NCBI GenBank assembly: GCA_963920705.1
Contig: OY987232.1
Span: 3,720,001 to 3,784,000, forward strand
Source: Odiellus spinosus
Taxonomy: Eukaryota; Arthropoda; Arachnida; Opiliones; Phalangiidae
Length of the DNA: 64,000 nucleotides
Direction: 5' to 3'
Shown: piece after piece, positions 1 through 13,263 of the stretch
Layout: every line of letters starts with the position of its first letter
How positions within the stretch are numbered: position 1 is the stretch's first letter
Notes under the pieces: generated by a model
The model's database searches: none
What the model saw: the letters and a program-made list of their open reading frames with translations, nothing else
What the model was told of the DNA's origin: nothing
Made by a program: the position numbers and the translations under genes

Positions 1-381
1 CCATATTTTTCTTGTTTTTCAACGGATTTTTGAAAACTCTTATTATTTAGATTGTCCAATAATTGCTCTTTCGAATGACATTGGTTTTGTCTAAATTGCT
101 AAAACGTAACAAATATAAAATGGGTTGAAATTAAGCAAACACGCTTAAAAATCAAAGATTATTGGATTCAAAAGGACACAAAACATTTGATTTTTAAGCG
201 ATTTAGACAAAATCAACACCTATCGAAAGAGCAAATATTGATCAATCTAAAAAAAGAGTTTTGGAAAATCCGTTGAAAAACATGGAAAATATGGCCAATA
301 CAAAAAACATCTAATATCAAAAAGCGTATTTTAAAAATCTGAAATTTGACTATTTTGATATTGTATGATTTCTTGAATTGG
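1..381. repeat. Representative satellite monomer with two dyad centres
   Basis: One monomer shows the internal symmetry. At centre 1 the perfect 15-bp arms cgcttaaaaatcaaa (142-156) and tttgatttttaagcg (186-200) flank a 29-nt loop. Moving outward, the right side reads gcgatttagacaaaatc, then tcgaaagagcaa, then aatccgttgaaaaaca, then atggcc. The reverse complement of the left side reads caatttagacaaaacc, tcgaaagagcaa, aatccgttgaaaaacaa, atggcc in the same order. The arms meet again at centre 2 near 310-365, where atatcaaaa faces ttttgatat around a loop of about 28 nt. The left half carries 45 bp (about 98-142) absent from the right half. By-eye identity of the aligned half-units is roughly 80%. 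Confidence 0.9.
142..200. other. Perfect 15-bp inverted repeat at dyad centre 1
   Basis: The arms cgcttaaaaatcaaa and tttgatttttaagcg are exact reverse complements around a 29-nt spacer. The structure recurs in nearly every monomer of the window, mostly with both arms intact. Common variants change both loop and arm (for example ggattcaaa to ggatacaaa, or tttttaag to tttttaaa). It could extrude as a cruciform tip or fold as a hairpin in RNA, but the sequence does not show a function. Confidence 0.85.
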
Positions 382-3300
382 CCATATTATTCTTGTTTTT
401 CAACGGATTTTTGAAAACTCTTATTATTTAGACTGTCCAATAATTGCTCTTTCGAATGACATTGGTTTTGTCTAAATTGCTAAAACGTAACAAATACAAA
501 ATGGGTTGAAATTAAGCAAACACGCTTAAAAATCAAAGATTATTGGATTCAAATGGACACAAAACATTTGATTTTTAAGCGATTTAGACAAAATCAACAC
601 CTATCGAAAGAGCAAGTATTGATCAATCTAAAAAAAGAGTTTTGGAAAATCCGTTGAAAACATGGAAAATATGGCAAATTCAAAAAAACATCTAATATCA
701 AAAAGCGTGTTTTTAAAATCTGAAATTTGACTTTTTTGATATTGTATGATTTCTTGAATTGGCCATATTATTCTTGTTTTTCAACATATTTTTGAAAACT
801 CTTATTATTTAGACTGTCAAATAGTTGCTCTTTCGAATGACATTGGTTTTGTCTAAATTGCCAAAACATAACAAATATCACATGGGTTAAAATTAAGCAA
901 AAACGCTTAAAAATCAAAGATTATTGGATTCAAATGGACACAAAACATTTGATTTTTAAGCGATTTAAACAAAATCAACACCTATCGAAAGAGCAAGTAT
1001 TGTTCAATCTAAAAAACAAGAGATTTGGAAAATCCGTTGAAAACATGGAAAATATGGCAAATTCAAAAAAACATCTAATATCAAAAAGCGTATTTTTAAA
1101 ATCTGAAATTTGACTATGTTGATATTGTGTGATTTCTTGAAATGGCCATATTTTTCTTGTTTTTCAATGGATTTTTGAAAACTCTACTTATTTAGACTGT
1201 CAAATAATTGCTCTTTCGAATGACATTGGTTTTGTCTAAATTGCCAAAACGTAACAAATACAAAATGGGTGTAATTAAGCAAACACGCTTAAAAATCAAA
1301 GATTATTGGATACAAATGGACACAAAACATTTGATTTTTAAGCGATTTAGACAAAATCAAAACTTATCGAAAGAGCAAGTATTGATCAATCTAAAAAACA
1401 AGAGTTTTTGAAAATCCGTTGAAAAACATGGAAAATACGGCAAATTCAAAAAAAAACATCTAATATCAAAAAGCGTATTTTTAAAATCTGAAATTTGACT
1501 ATTTTGATATTGTATGATTTCTTGAATTGGCCATATTATTCTTGTTTTTCAACATATTTTTGAAAACTCTTATTATTTAGACTGTCAAATAATTGCTCTT
1601 TCGAATGACATTGGTTTTGTCTAAATTGCCAAAACGTAACAAATATCAAATGGGTTAAAATTAAGCTAAAACGCTTAAAAATCAAAGATTATTGGATTCA
1701 AATGGACACAAAACATTTGATTTTTAAGCGATTTAGACAATATTAAAAAGCGTATTTTTAAAAATCTGAAATTTGACTATTTTGATATTGTATGATTTCT
1801 TGAATTGGCCATATTATTCTTGTTTTTCAACATATTTTTGAAATCTCTTATTATTTAGACTGTCAAATAATTGCTATTTCGAATGACATTGGTTTTGTCT
1901 AAATTGCCAAAACGTAACAAATATCAAATGGGTTAAAATTAAGCTAAAACGCTTAAAAATCAAAGATTATTGGATTCAAATGGACGCAAAACATTTGATT
2001 TTTAAGCGATTTAGACAAAATCAACACCCACCGAAAGAGCAAGTATTGATCAATCTAAAAAACAAGAGTTTTGGAAAATCCGTTGAAAAACATGGAAAAT
2101 ATGGCCAATACAAAAACATCTAATATCAAAAAGCGTATTTTTAAAATCTGAAATTTGACTATTTTGATATTGTGTGATTTCTTGAAATGGCCATATTTTT
2201 CTTGTTTTTCAACGGATTTTTGAAAACTCTTATTATTTAGATTGTCCAATAATTGCTCTTTCGAATGACATTGGTTTTGTCTAAATTGCTAAAACGTAAC
2301 AAATATAAAATGGGTTGAAATTAAGCAAACACGCTTAAAAATCAAAGATTATTGGATTCAAAAGGACACAAAACATTTGATTTTTAAGCGATTTAGACAA
2401 AATCAACACCTATCGAAAGAGCAAGTATTGATCAATCTAAATAACAAGAGTTTTGGAAAATCCGTTGAAAAAATGGAATATATGGCAAATTCCAAAAAAA
2501 CATCTTATATCAAAAAGCGTATTTTTAAAATCTGAAATTTGACTATTTTGATATTGTATGATTTCTTGAATTGGCCATATTATTCTTGTTTTTCAACGGA
2601 TTTTTGAAAACTCTGCTTATTTAGACTGTCAAATAATTGCTCTTTCGAATGACATTGGTTTTTTCTAAATTGCCAAAACATAAATATAAAATGGGTTGAA
2701 ATTAAGCAAAAACGCTTAAAAATCAAAGATTATTGGATTCAAATGGACCCAAAACATTTGATTTTTAAGCGATTTAGACAAAATCAACACCAATCGAAAG
2801 AGCAAATATTGATCAATCTAAAAAAAGAGTTTTGGAAAATCCGTTGAAAAACATGGAAAATATGGCCAATACAAAAAAACATCTAATATCAAAAAGCGTA
2901 TTTTTAAAATCTGAAATTTGACTATTTTGATATTGTGTGATTTCTTGAAATGGCCATATTTTTCTTGTTTTTCAACGGATTTTTGAAAACTCTTATTATT
3001 TAGATTGTCCAATAATTGCTCTTTCGAATGACATTGGTTTTGTCTAAATTGCCAAAACGTAACAAATACAAAATGGGTTGAAATTAAGCAAACACGCTTA
3101 AAAATCAAAGATAATTGGATACAAATGGACACAAAACATTTGATTTTTAAACGATTTAGACAAAATCAACACATATCGAAAGAGCAAGTATTGATCAATC
3201 TAAATAACAAGAGTTTTTCAAAATCCGTTGAAAAACATGGAAAATATGGCAAATTCAAAAAAACATCTTATATCAAAAAGCGTATTTTTAAAATCTGAAA

Positions 3301-5981
3301 TTTGACTATTTTGATATTGTCTGATTTCTTGAATTGGCCATATTTTTCTTGTTTTTCAATGGATTTTTGAAAACTCTACTTATTTAGACTGTCAAATAAT
3401 TGCTCTTTCGAATGACATTGGTTTTGTCTAAATTGCCAAAACATAACAAATATCAAATGGGTTAAAATTAAGCAAAATCGCTTAAAAATCAAAGATTATT
3501 GGATTCAAATGGACACAAAACATTTGATTTTTAAGCGATTTAGACAAAATCAACACCTATCGAAAGAGCAATTATTGATCAATCTAAACAAAGAGTTTTG
3601 GAAAATCCGTTGTAAAACAAGGAAAATATGGCCAATACAAAAAAACATCTAATATCAAAAAGCGCATTCTGAAATTTGACTATTTTGATGTTGTGTGATT
3701 TCTTGAAATGGCCATATTTTTCTTGTTTTTCAACGGATTTTTGAAAACTCTACTTATTTAGACTGTCAAATAATTGCTCTTTCGAATGACATTGGTTTTG
3801 TCTAAATTGCCAAAACATAACAAATATCAAATAGGTTAAAATTAAGCAAAAACGCTTAAAAATCAAAGATTATTGGATTCAAATGGACACATAACATTTG
3901 ATTTTTAAACGATTTAGACAAAATCAACACCTATCGAAAGAGCAAGTATTGACCAATCTAAATAACAAGAGTTTTTCAAAATCTGTTGAAAAACATGGAA
4001 AATATGGCAAATTCCAAAAAAAACATCTTATATCAAAAAGCGTATTTTTAAAATCTGAAATTTGACTATTTTGATATTGTATGATTTCTTGAATTGTCCA
4101 TATTATTCTTGTTTTTCAACGGATTTTTGAAAACTCTAATTATTTAGATTGTCCAATAATTGCTCTTTCGAATGACATTGGTTTTGTCTAAATTGCCAAA
4201 ACATAACAAATATCAAATAGGTTAAAATTAAGCAAAAACGCTTAAAAACCAAAGATTATTGGATACAAATGGACACAAAACATTTGATTTTTAAACGATT
4301 TAGACAAAATCGACACCTATCGAAAGAGCAATTATTGATCAATCTAAATAACAAGAGTTTTTCAAAATCCGTTAAAAACATGGAAAATATGGCAAATTCA
4401 AAAAAACATCTAATATCAAAAAGCGCATTTTTAAAATCTGAAATTTGACTATTTTGATATTGTATGATTTCTTGAATTGTCCATATTATTCTTGTTTTTC
4501 AACGGATTTTTGAAAACTTTTATTATTTAGATTGTCCAATAATTGCTCTTTCGAATGACATTGGTTTTGCCTAAATTGCCAAAACATAACAAATATCAAA
4601 TAGGTTAAAATTAAGCAAAAACGCTTAAAAACCAAAGATTATTGGATACAAATGGACACAAAACATTTGATTTTTAAGCGATTTAGACAAAATCAACACC
4701 CATCGAAAGAGCAAGTATTGATCAATCTAAAAAACAAGAGTTTTGGAAAATCCGTTGAAAACATGGAAAATATGGCAAATTCAAAAAAACATCTAATATC
4801 AAAAAGCGTATTTTTAAAATCTGAAATTTGACTATTTTGATATTGTATGTTTTCTTGAATTGGCCATATTATTCTTGTTTTTCAACGGATTTTTGAAAAC
4901 TCTTATTATTTCGACTGTCCAATAATTGCTCTTTCGAATGACATTGGTTTTGTCTAAATTGCCAAAACGTAACAAATATAAAATGGGTTGAAATTAAACA
5001 AAAACGCTTAAAAATCAAAGATTATTGGATTCAAATGGACACAAAACATTTGATTTTTAAGCGATTTAGCCAAAATCAACACCTATCGAAAGAGCAATTA
5101 TTGATCAATCTAAAAAAAAGAGTTTTGGAAAATCCGTTGAAAAACATGGAAAATATGGCCAATACAAAAATATCTAATATCAAAAAGCGTATTTTTAAAA
5201 TCTGAAATTTGACTATTTTGATATTGTGAGATTTCTTGAAATGGCCATATTTTTCTTGTTTTTCAACGGATTTTTGAAAACTCTACCTATTTAGACTTAG
5301 CAATAATTGCTCTTTCGAATGACATTGGTTTTGTCTAAATTGCCAAAACATAACAAATATCAAATGGGTTAAAATTAAGCAAAAACGCTTAAAAATCAAA
5401 GATTATTGGATTCAAATGGACACAAAACATTTGATTTTTAAACGATTTAGACAAAATCGACACCTATCGAAAGAGCAATTATTGATCAATCTAAATAACA
5501 AGAGTTTTTCAAAATCCGTTGAAAACATGGAAAATATGGCAAATTCAAAAAAACATCTAATATCAAAAAGCGCATTTTTAAAATCTGAAATTTGACTATT
5601 TTTGATATTGTATGATTTCTTGAATTGGCCATATTATTCTTGTTTTTCAACGGATCTTTGAAAACTCTTATTATTTAGACTGTCCAATAATTGCTCTTTC
5701 GAATGACATTGGTTTTGTCTAAATTGCCAAAACGTAACAAATATAAAATGGGTTGAAATTAATCAAAAACGCTTAAAAATCAAAGATTATTGCATTCAAA
5801 TGGACACAAAACATTTGATTTTTAAGCGATTTAGACAAAATCAACACCTATCGAAAGAGCAATTATTGATCAATCTAAAAAAAAGAGTTTTGGAAAATCC
5901 GTTGAAAAACATGGAAAATATGGCCAATACAAAAAAACATCTAATATCAAAAAGCGTATTTTTAAAATCTGAAATTTGACT

Positions 5982-8900
5982 ATTTTTATATTGTGTGATT
6001 TCTTGAAATGGCCATATTTTTCTTGGTTTTCAACGGATTTTTGAAAACTCTACTTATTTAGACTGTCAAATAATTGCTCTTTCGAATGACATTGGTTTTG
6101 TCTAAATTGCCAAAATGTAACAAATACAAAATGGGTTGAAATTAAGCAAACACGCTTAAAAATCAAAGATTATTGGATTCAAATGGACACAAAACATTTG
6201 ATTTTTTAGCGATTTAGACAAAATCAACACCTATCGAAAGAGCAAGTATTGATCAATCTAAATAACAAGAGTTTTGGAAAATCCGTTGAAAAACATGGAA
6301 AATATGGCAAATTCAAAAAACATCTAATATTAAAAAGCGTATTTTTAAAATCTGAAATTTGACTATTTTGATATTGTATGATTTCTTGAATTGGCCATAT
6401 TATTCTTGTTTTTCAACGGATTTTTGAAAACTCTTATTATTTAGATTGTCCAATAATTGCTCTTTCGAATGACATTGGTTTTGTCTAAATTGCCAAAACG
6501 TAACAAATATAAAATGGGTTGAAATTAAGCAAAAATGCTTAAAAATCAAAGATTATTGGATTCAAATGGACACAAAACATTTGATTTTTAAGCGATTTAG
6601 ACAAAATCAACACCTATCGAAAGAGCAAATATTGATCAATCTAAAAAAAGAGTTTTGGAAAATCCGTTGAAAAACATGGAAAATATGGCCAATACAAAAA
6701 AACATCTAATATCAAAAAGCGTATTTTTAAAATCTGAAATTTGACTATTTTTATATTTTGTGATTTCTTGAAATGGCCATATTTTTCTTGTTTTTCAACG
6801 GATTTTTGAAAACTCTACTTATTTAGACTGTCAAATAATTGCTCTTTCGAATGACATTGGTTTTGTCTAAATTGCCAAAATGTAACAAATACAAAATGGG
6901 TTAAAATTAAGCAAACACGCTTAAAAATCAAAGATTATTGGATTCAAATGGACACAAAACATTTGATTTTTTAGCGATTTAGACAAAATCAACACCTATC
7001 GAAAGAGCAAGTATTGATCAATCTAAATAACAAGAGTTTTGGAAAATCCTTTGAAAAACATGGAAAATATGGCAAATTCAAAAAAACATCTAATATTAAA
7101 AAGCGTATTTTTAAAATCTGAAATTTGACTATTTTGATATTGTATGATTTCTTGAATTGGCCATATTATTCTTGTTTTTCAACGGATTTTTGAATACTCT
7201 TATTATTTAGATTGTCCAATAATTGCTCTTTCGAATGACATTGGTTTTGTCTAAATTGCCAAAATGTAACAAATACAAAATGGGTTGAAATTAAGCAAAC
7301 ACGCTTAAAAATCAAAGATTATTGGATTCAAATGGACACAAAACATTTGATTTTTTAGCGATTTAGACAAAATCAACACCTATCGAAAGAGCAAGTATTG
7401 ATCAATCTAAATAACAAGAGTTTTGGAAAATCCGTTGAAAAACCTGGAAAATATGGCAAATTCAAAAAAACATCTAATATTAAAAAGCGTATTTTTAAAA
7501 TCTGAAATTTGACTATTTTGATATTGTATGATTTCTTGAATTGGCCATATTATTCTTGTTTTTCAACGGATTTTTGAAAACTCTTATTATTTAGATTGTC
7601 CAATAATTGCTCTTTCGAATGACATTGGTTTTGTCTAAATTGCCAAAACGTAACAAATATAAAATGGGTTGAAATTAAGCAAAAACGCTTAAAAATCAAA
7701 GATTATTGGATTCAAATGGACACAAAACATTTGATTTTTAAGCGATTTAGACAAAATCAACACCCATCGAAAGAGCAAGTATTGATCAATCTAAAAAACA
7801 AGAGTTTTGGAAAATCCGTTGAAAACCTGGAAAATATGGCAAATTCAAAAAAACATCTAATATCGAAAAGCGTATTTTTAAAATCTGAAATTTGACTATT
7901 TTGATATTGTTTGATTTCTTGAATTGGCCATATTATTCTTGATTTTCAACGATTTTTGAAAACTCTTATTATTTAGATTGTCCAATAATTGCTCTTTCGA
8001 ATGACATTGGTTTTGTCTAAATTGCCAAAATGTAACAAATACAAAATGGGTTGAAATTAAGCATACACGCTTAAAAATCAAAGATTATTGGATTCAAATG
8101 GACACAAAACATTTGATTTTTAAGTGATTTAGACAAAATCAACACCTATCGAAAGAGCAAGTATTGATCAATCTAAAAAACAAGAGATATGGAAAATCCG
8201 TTGAAAACATGGAAAATATGGCAAATTCAAAAAAACATCTAATATCAATTAGCGTATTTTTAAAATCTGAAATTTGACTTTTTTGATATTGTATGATTTC
8301 TTGAATTGGCCATATTATTCTTGTTTTTCAACGGATTTTTCAAAACTCTTATTATTTAGATTGTCAAATAATTGCTCTTTCGAATGACATTGGTTTTGTC
8401 TAAATTGCCAAAACATAACAAATATCACATGGGTTAAAAATAAGCAAAAACGCTTAAAAATCAAAGATTATTGGATTCAAATGGACACAAAACATTTGAT
8501 TTTTAAGCGATTTAGACAAAATCAAAACTTATCGAAAGAGCAAGTATTGATCAATCTAAAAAACAAGAGTTTTGGAAAATCCGTTGAAAAACATGGAAAA
8601 TATGGCAAATTCAAAAAAACATCTAATATCAAAAAGCGTATTTTTAAAATCTGAAATTTTACTATTTTGATATTGTTGGATTTCTTGAATTGGCCATATT
8701 ATTCTTGTTTTTCAACGGATTTTTGAAATCTCTTGTTATTTAGACTGTCAAATAATTGCTCTTTCGAATGACATTGATTTTGTCTAAATTGCCAAAACGT
8801 AACAAATACAAAATGGGTTGAAATTAAGCAAACACGGTTAAAAATCAAAGATTATTGGATTCAAATGGACACAAAACATTTGATTTTTAAGCGATTTAGA

Positions 8901-11900
8901 CAAAATCAACACCTATCGAAAGAGCAAATATTGATCAATCTAAAAAAAGAGTTTTGAAAAATCCGTTGAAAAACATGGAAAATATGGCCAATTCAAAAAA
9001 ACATCTAATATCAAAAAGCGTATTTTTAAAATCTGAAATTTGACTATTTTTATATTGTGTGATTTCTTGAAATGGCCATATTTTTCTTGGTTTTCAACGG
9101 ATTTTTGAAAACTCTACTTATTTAGACTGTCAAATAATTGCTCTTTCGAATGACATTGGTTTTGTCTAAATTGCCAAAATGTAACAAATACAAAATGGGT
9201 TGAAATTAAGCAAACACGCTTAAAAATCAAAGATTATTGGATTCAAATGGACACAAAACATTTGATTTTTTAGCGATTTAGACAAAATCAACACCTATCG
9301 AAAGAGCAAGTATTGATCAATCTAAATAACAAGAGTTTTGGAAATTCCGTTGAAAAACATGGAAAATATGGCAAATTCAAAAAACATCTAATATTAAAAA
9401 GCGTATTTTTAAAATCTGAAATTTGACTATTTTGATATTGTATGATTTCTTGAATTGGCCATATTATTCTTGTTTTTCAACGGATTTTTGAAAACTCTTA
9501 TTATTTAGATTGTCCAATAATTGCTCTTTCGAATGACATTGGTTTTGTCTAAATTGCCAAAACGTAACAAATATAAAATGGGTTGAAATTAAGCAAAAAT
9601 GCTTAAAAATCAAAGATTATTGGATTCAAATGGACACAAAACATTTGATTTTTAAGCGATTTAGACAAAATCAACACCTATCGAAAGAGCAAATATTGAT
9701 CAATCTAAAAAAAGAGTTTTGGAAAATCCGTTGAAAAACATGGAAAATATGGCCAATACAAAAAAACATCTAATATCAAAAAGCGTATTTTTAAAATCTG
9801 AAATTTGACTATTTTTATATTTTGTGATTTCTTGAAATGGCCATATTTTTCTTGTTTTTCAACGGATTTTTGAAAACTCTACTTATTTAGACTGTCAAAT
9901 AATTGCTCTTTCGAATGACATTGGTTTTGTCTAAATTGCCAAAATGTAACAAATACAAAATGGGTTAAAATTAAGCAAACACGCTTAAAAATCAAAGATT
10001 ATTGGATTCAAATGGACACAAAACATTTGATTTTTTAGCGATTTAGACAAAATCAACACCTATCGAAAGAGCAAGTATTGATCAATCTAAATAACAAGAG
10101 TTTTGGAAAATCCTTTGAAAAACATGGAAAATATGGCAAATTCAAAAAAACATCTAATATTAAAAAGCGTATTTTTAAAATCTGAAATTTGACTATTTTG
10201 ATATTGTATGATTTCTTGAATTGGCCATATTATTCTTGTTTTTCAACGGATTTTTGAATACTCTTATTATTTAGATTGTCCAATAATTGCTCTTTCGAAT
10301 GACATTGGTTTTGTCTAAATTGCCAAAATGTAACAAATACAAAATGGGTTGAAATTAAGCAAACACGCTTAAAAATCAAAGATTATTGGATTCAAATGGA
10401 CACAAAACATTTGATTTTTTAGCGATTTAGACAAAATCAACACCTATCGAAAGAGCAAGTATTGATCAATCTAAATAACAAGAGTTTTGGAAAATCCGTT
10501 GAAAAACATGGAAAATATGGCAAATTCAAAAAACATCTAATATTAAAAAGCGTATTTTTAAAATCTGAAATTTGACTATTTTGATATTGTATGATTTCTT
10601 GAATTGGCCATATTATTCTTGTTTTTCAACGGATTTTTGAAAACTCTTATTATTTAGATTGTCCAATAATTGCTCTTTCGAATGACATTGGTTTTGTCTA
10701 AATTGCCAAAACGTAACAAATATAAAATGGGTTGAAATTAAGCAAAAATGCTTAAAAATCAAAGATTATTGGATTCAAATGGACACAAAACATTTGATTT
10801 TTAAGCGATTTAGACAAAATCAACACCTATCGAAAGAGCAAATATTGATCAATCTAAAAAAAGAGTTTTGGAAAATCCGTTGAAAAACATGGAAAATATG
10901 GCCAATACAAAAAAACATCTAATATCAAAAAGCGTATTTTTAAAATCTGAAATTTGACTATTTTTATATTTTGTGATTTCTTGAAATGGCCATATTTTTC
11001 TTGTTTTTCAACGGATTTTTGAAAACTCTACTTATTTAGACTGTCAAATAATTGCTCTTTCGAATGACATTGGTTTTGTCTAAATTGCCAAAATGTAACA
11101 AATACAAAATGGGTTAAAATTAAGCAAACACGCTTAAAAATCAAAGATTATTGGATTCAAATGGACACAAAACATTTGATTTTTTAGCGATTTAGACAAA
11201 ATCAACACCTATCGAAAGAGCAAGTATTGATCAATCTAAATAACAAGAGTTTTGGAAAATCCTTTGAAAAACATGGAAAATATGGCAAATTCAAAAAAAC
11301 ATCTAATATTAAAAAGCGTATTTTTAAAATCTGAAATTTGACTATTTTGATATTGTATGATTTCTTGAATTGGCCATATTATTCTTGTTTTTCAACGGAT
11401 TTTTGAATACTCTTATTATTTAGATTGTCCAATAATTGCTCTTTCGAATGACATTGGTTTTGTCTAAATTGCCAAAATGTAACAAATACAAAATGGGTTG
11501 AAATTAAGCAAACACGCTTAAAAATCAAAGATTATTGGATTCAAATGGACACAAAACATTTGATTTTTTAGCGATTTAGACAAAATCAACACCTATCGAA
11601 AGAGCAAGTATTGATCAATCTAAATAACAAGAGTTTTGGAAAATCCGTTGAAAAACCTGGAAAATATGGCAAATTCAAAAAAACATCTAATATTAAAAAG
11701 CGTATTTTTAAAATCTGAAATTTGACTATTTTGATATTGTATGATTTCTTGAATTGGCCATATTATTCTTGTTTTTCAACGGATTTTTGAAAACTCTTAT
11801 TATTTAGATTGTCCAATAATTGCTCTTTCGAATGACATTGGTTTTGTCTAAATTGCCAAAACGTAACAAATATAAAATGGGTTGAAATTAAGCAAAAACG

Positions 11901-13263
11901 CTTAAAAATCAAAGATTATTGGATTCAAATGGACACAAAACATTTGATTTTTAAGCGATTTAGACAAAATCAACACCCATCGAAAGAGCAAGTATTGATC
12001 AATCTAAAAAACAAGAGTTTTGGAAAATCCGTTGAAAACCTGGAAAATATGGCAAATTCAAAAAAACATCTAATATCGAAAAGCGTATTTTTAAAATCTG
12101 AAATTTGACTATTTTGATATTGTTTGATTTCTTGAATTGGCCATATTATTCTTGATTTTCAACGATTTTTGAAAACTCTTATTATTTAGATTGTCCAATA
12201 ATTGCTCTTTCGAATGACATTGGTTTTGTCTAAATTGCCAAAATGTAACAAATACAAAATGGGTTGAAATTAAGCATACACGCTTAAAAATCAAAGATTA
12301 TTGGATTCAAATGGACACAAAACATTTGATTTTTAAGTGATTTAGACAAAATCAACACCTATCGAAAGAGCAAGTATTGATCAATCTAAAAAACAAGAGA
12401 TATGGAAAATCCGTTGAAAACATGGAAAATATGGCAAATTCAAAAAAACATCTAATATCAATTAGCGTATTTTTAAAATCTGAAATTTGACTTTTTTGAT
12501 ATTGTATGATTTCTTGAATTGGCCATATTATTCTTGTTTTTCAACGGATTTTTCAAAACTCTTATTATTTAGATTGTCAAATAATTGCTCTTTCGAATGA
12601 CATTGGTTTTGTCTAAATTGCCAAAACATAACAAATATCACATGGGTTAAAAATAAGCAAAAACGCTTAAAAATCAAAGATTATTGGATTCAAATGGACA
12701 CAAAACATTTGATTTTTAAGCGATTTAGACAAAATCAAAACTTATCGAAAGAGCAAGTATTGATCAATCTAAAAAACAAGAGTTTTGGAAAATCCGTTGA
12801 AAAACATGGAAAATATGGCAAATTCAAAAAAACATCTAATATCAAAAAGCGTATTTTTAAAATCTGAAATTTTACTATTTTGATATTGTTTGATTTCTTG
12901 AATTGGCCATATTATTCTTGTTTTTCAACGGATTTTTGAAATCTCTTGTTATTTAGACTGTCAAATAATTGCTCTTTCGAATGACATTGATTTTGTCTAA
13001 ATTGCCAAAACGTAACAAATACAAAATGGGTTGAAATTAAGCAAACACGGTTAAAAATCAAAGATTATTGGATTCAAATGGACACAAAACATTTGATTTT
13101 TAAGCGATTTAGACAAAATCAACACCTATCGAAAGAGCAAATATTGATCAATCTAAAAAAAGAGTTTTGAAAAATCCGTTGAAAAACATGGAAAATATGG
13201 CCAATTCAAAAAAACATCTAATATCAAAAAGCGTATTTTTAAAATCTGAAATTTGACTATTTT
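5982..13263. repeat. Nested higher-order duplication of 3, 8 and 11 monomers
   Basis: Rare variants repeat at fixed distances. The tcttggttttc variant at 6,021 recurs at 9,085 (offset 3,064, 8 monomers). The tgaatactc variant at 7,192 recurs at 10,256 (3,064) and 11,405 (4,213, 11 monomers). The cctgg variant at about 7,443 recurs at about 11,656 (4,213). About 3 kb from 5,982 is therefore repeated at 10,195-13,263, and its first three or so monomers are present a third time at about 9,046-10,300. The copies look almost identical by eye, so the exchanges are recent. The match stops near 9,050 and 13,263. Confidence 0.85.

Noticed and set aside
1-381. CENP-B box in the satellite
   Set aside because: I looked for the TTCG....A..CGGG pattern on both strands of the consensus. 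The ttcaacgga stretch shares a few bases but lacks the required core.
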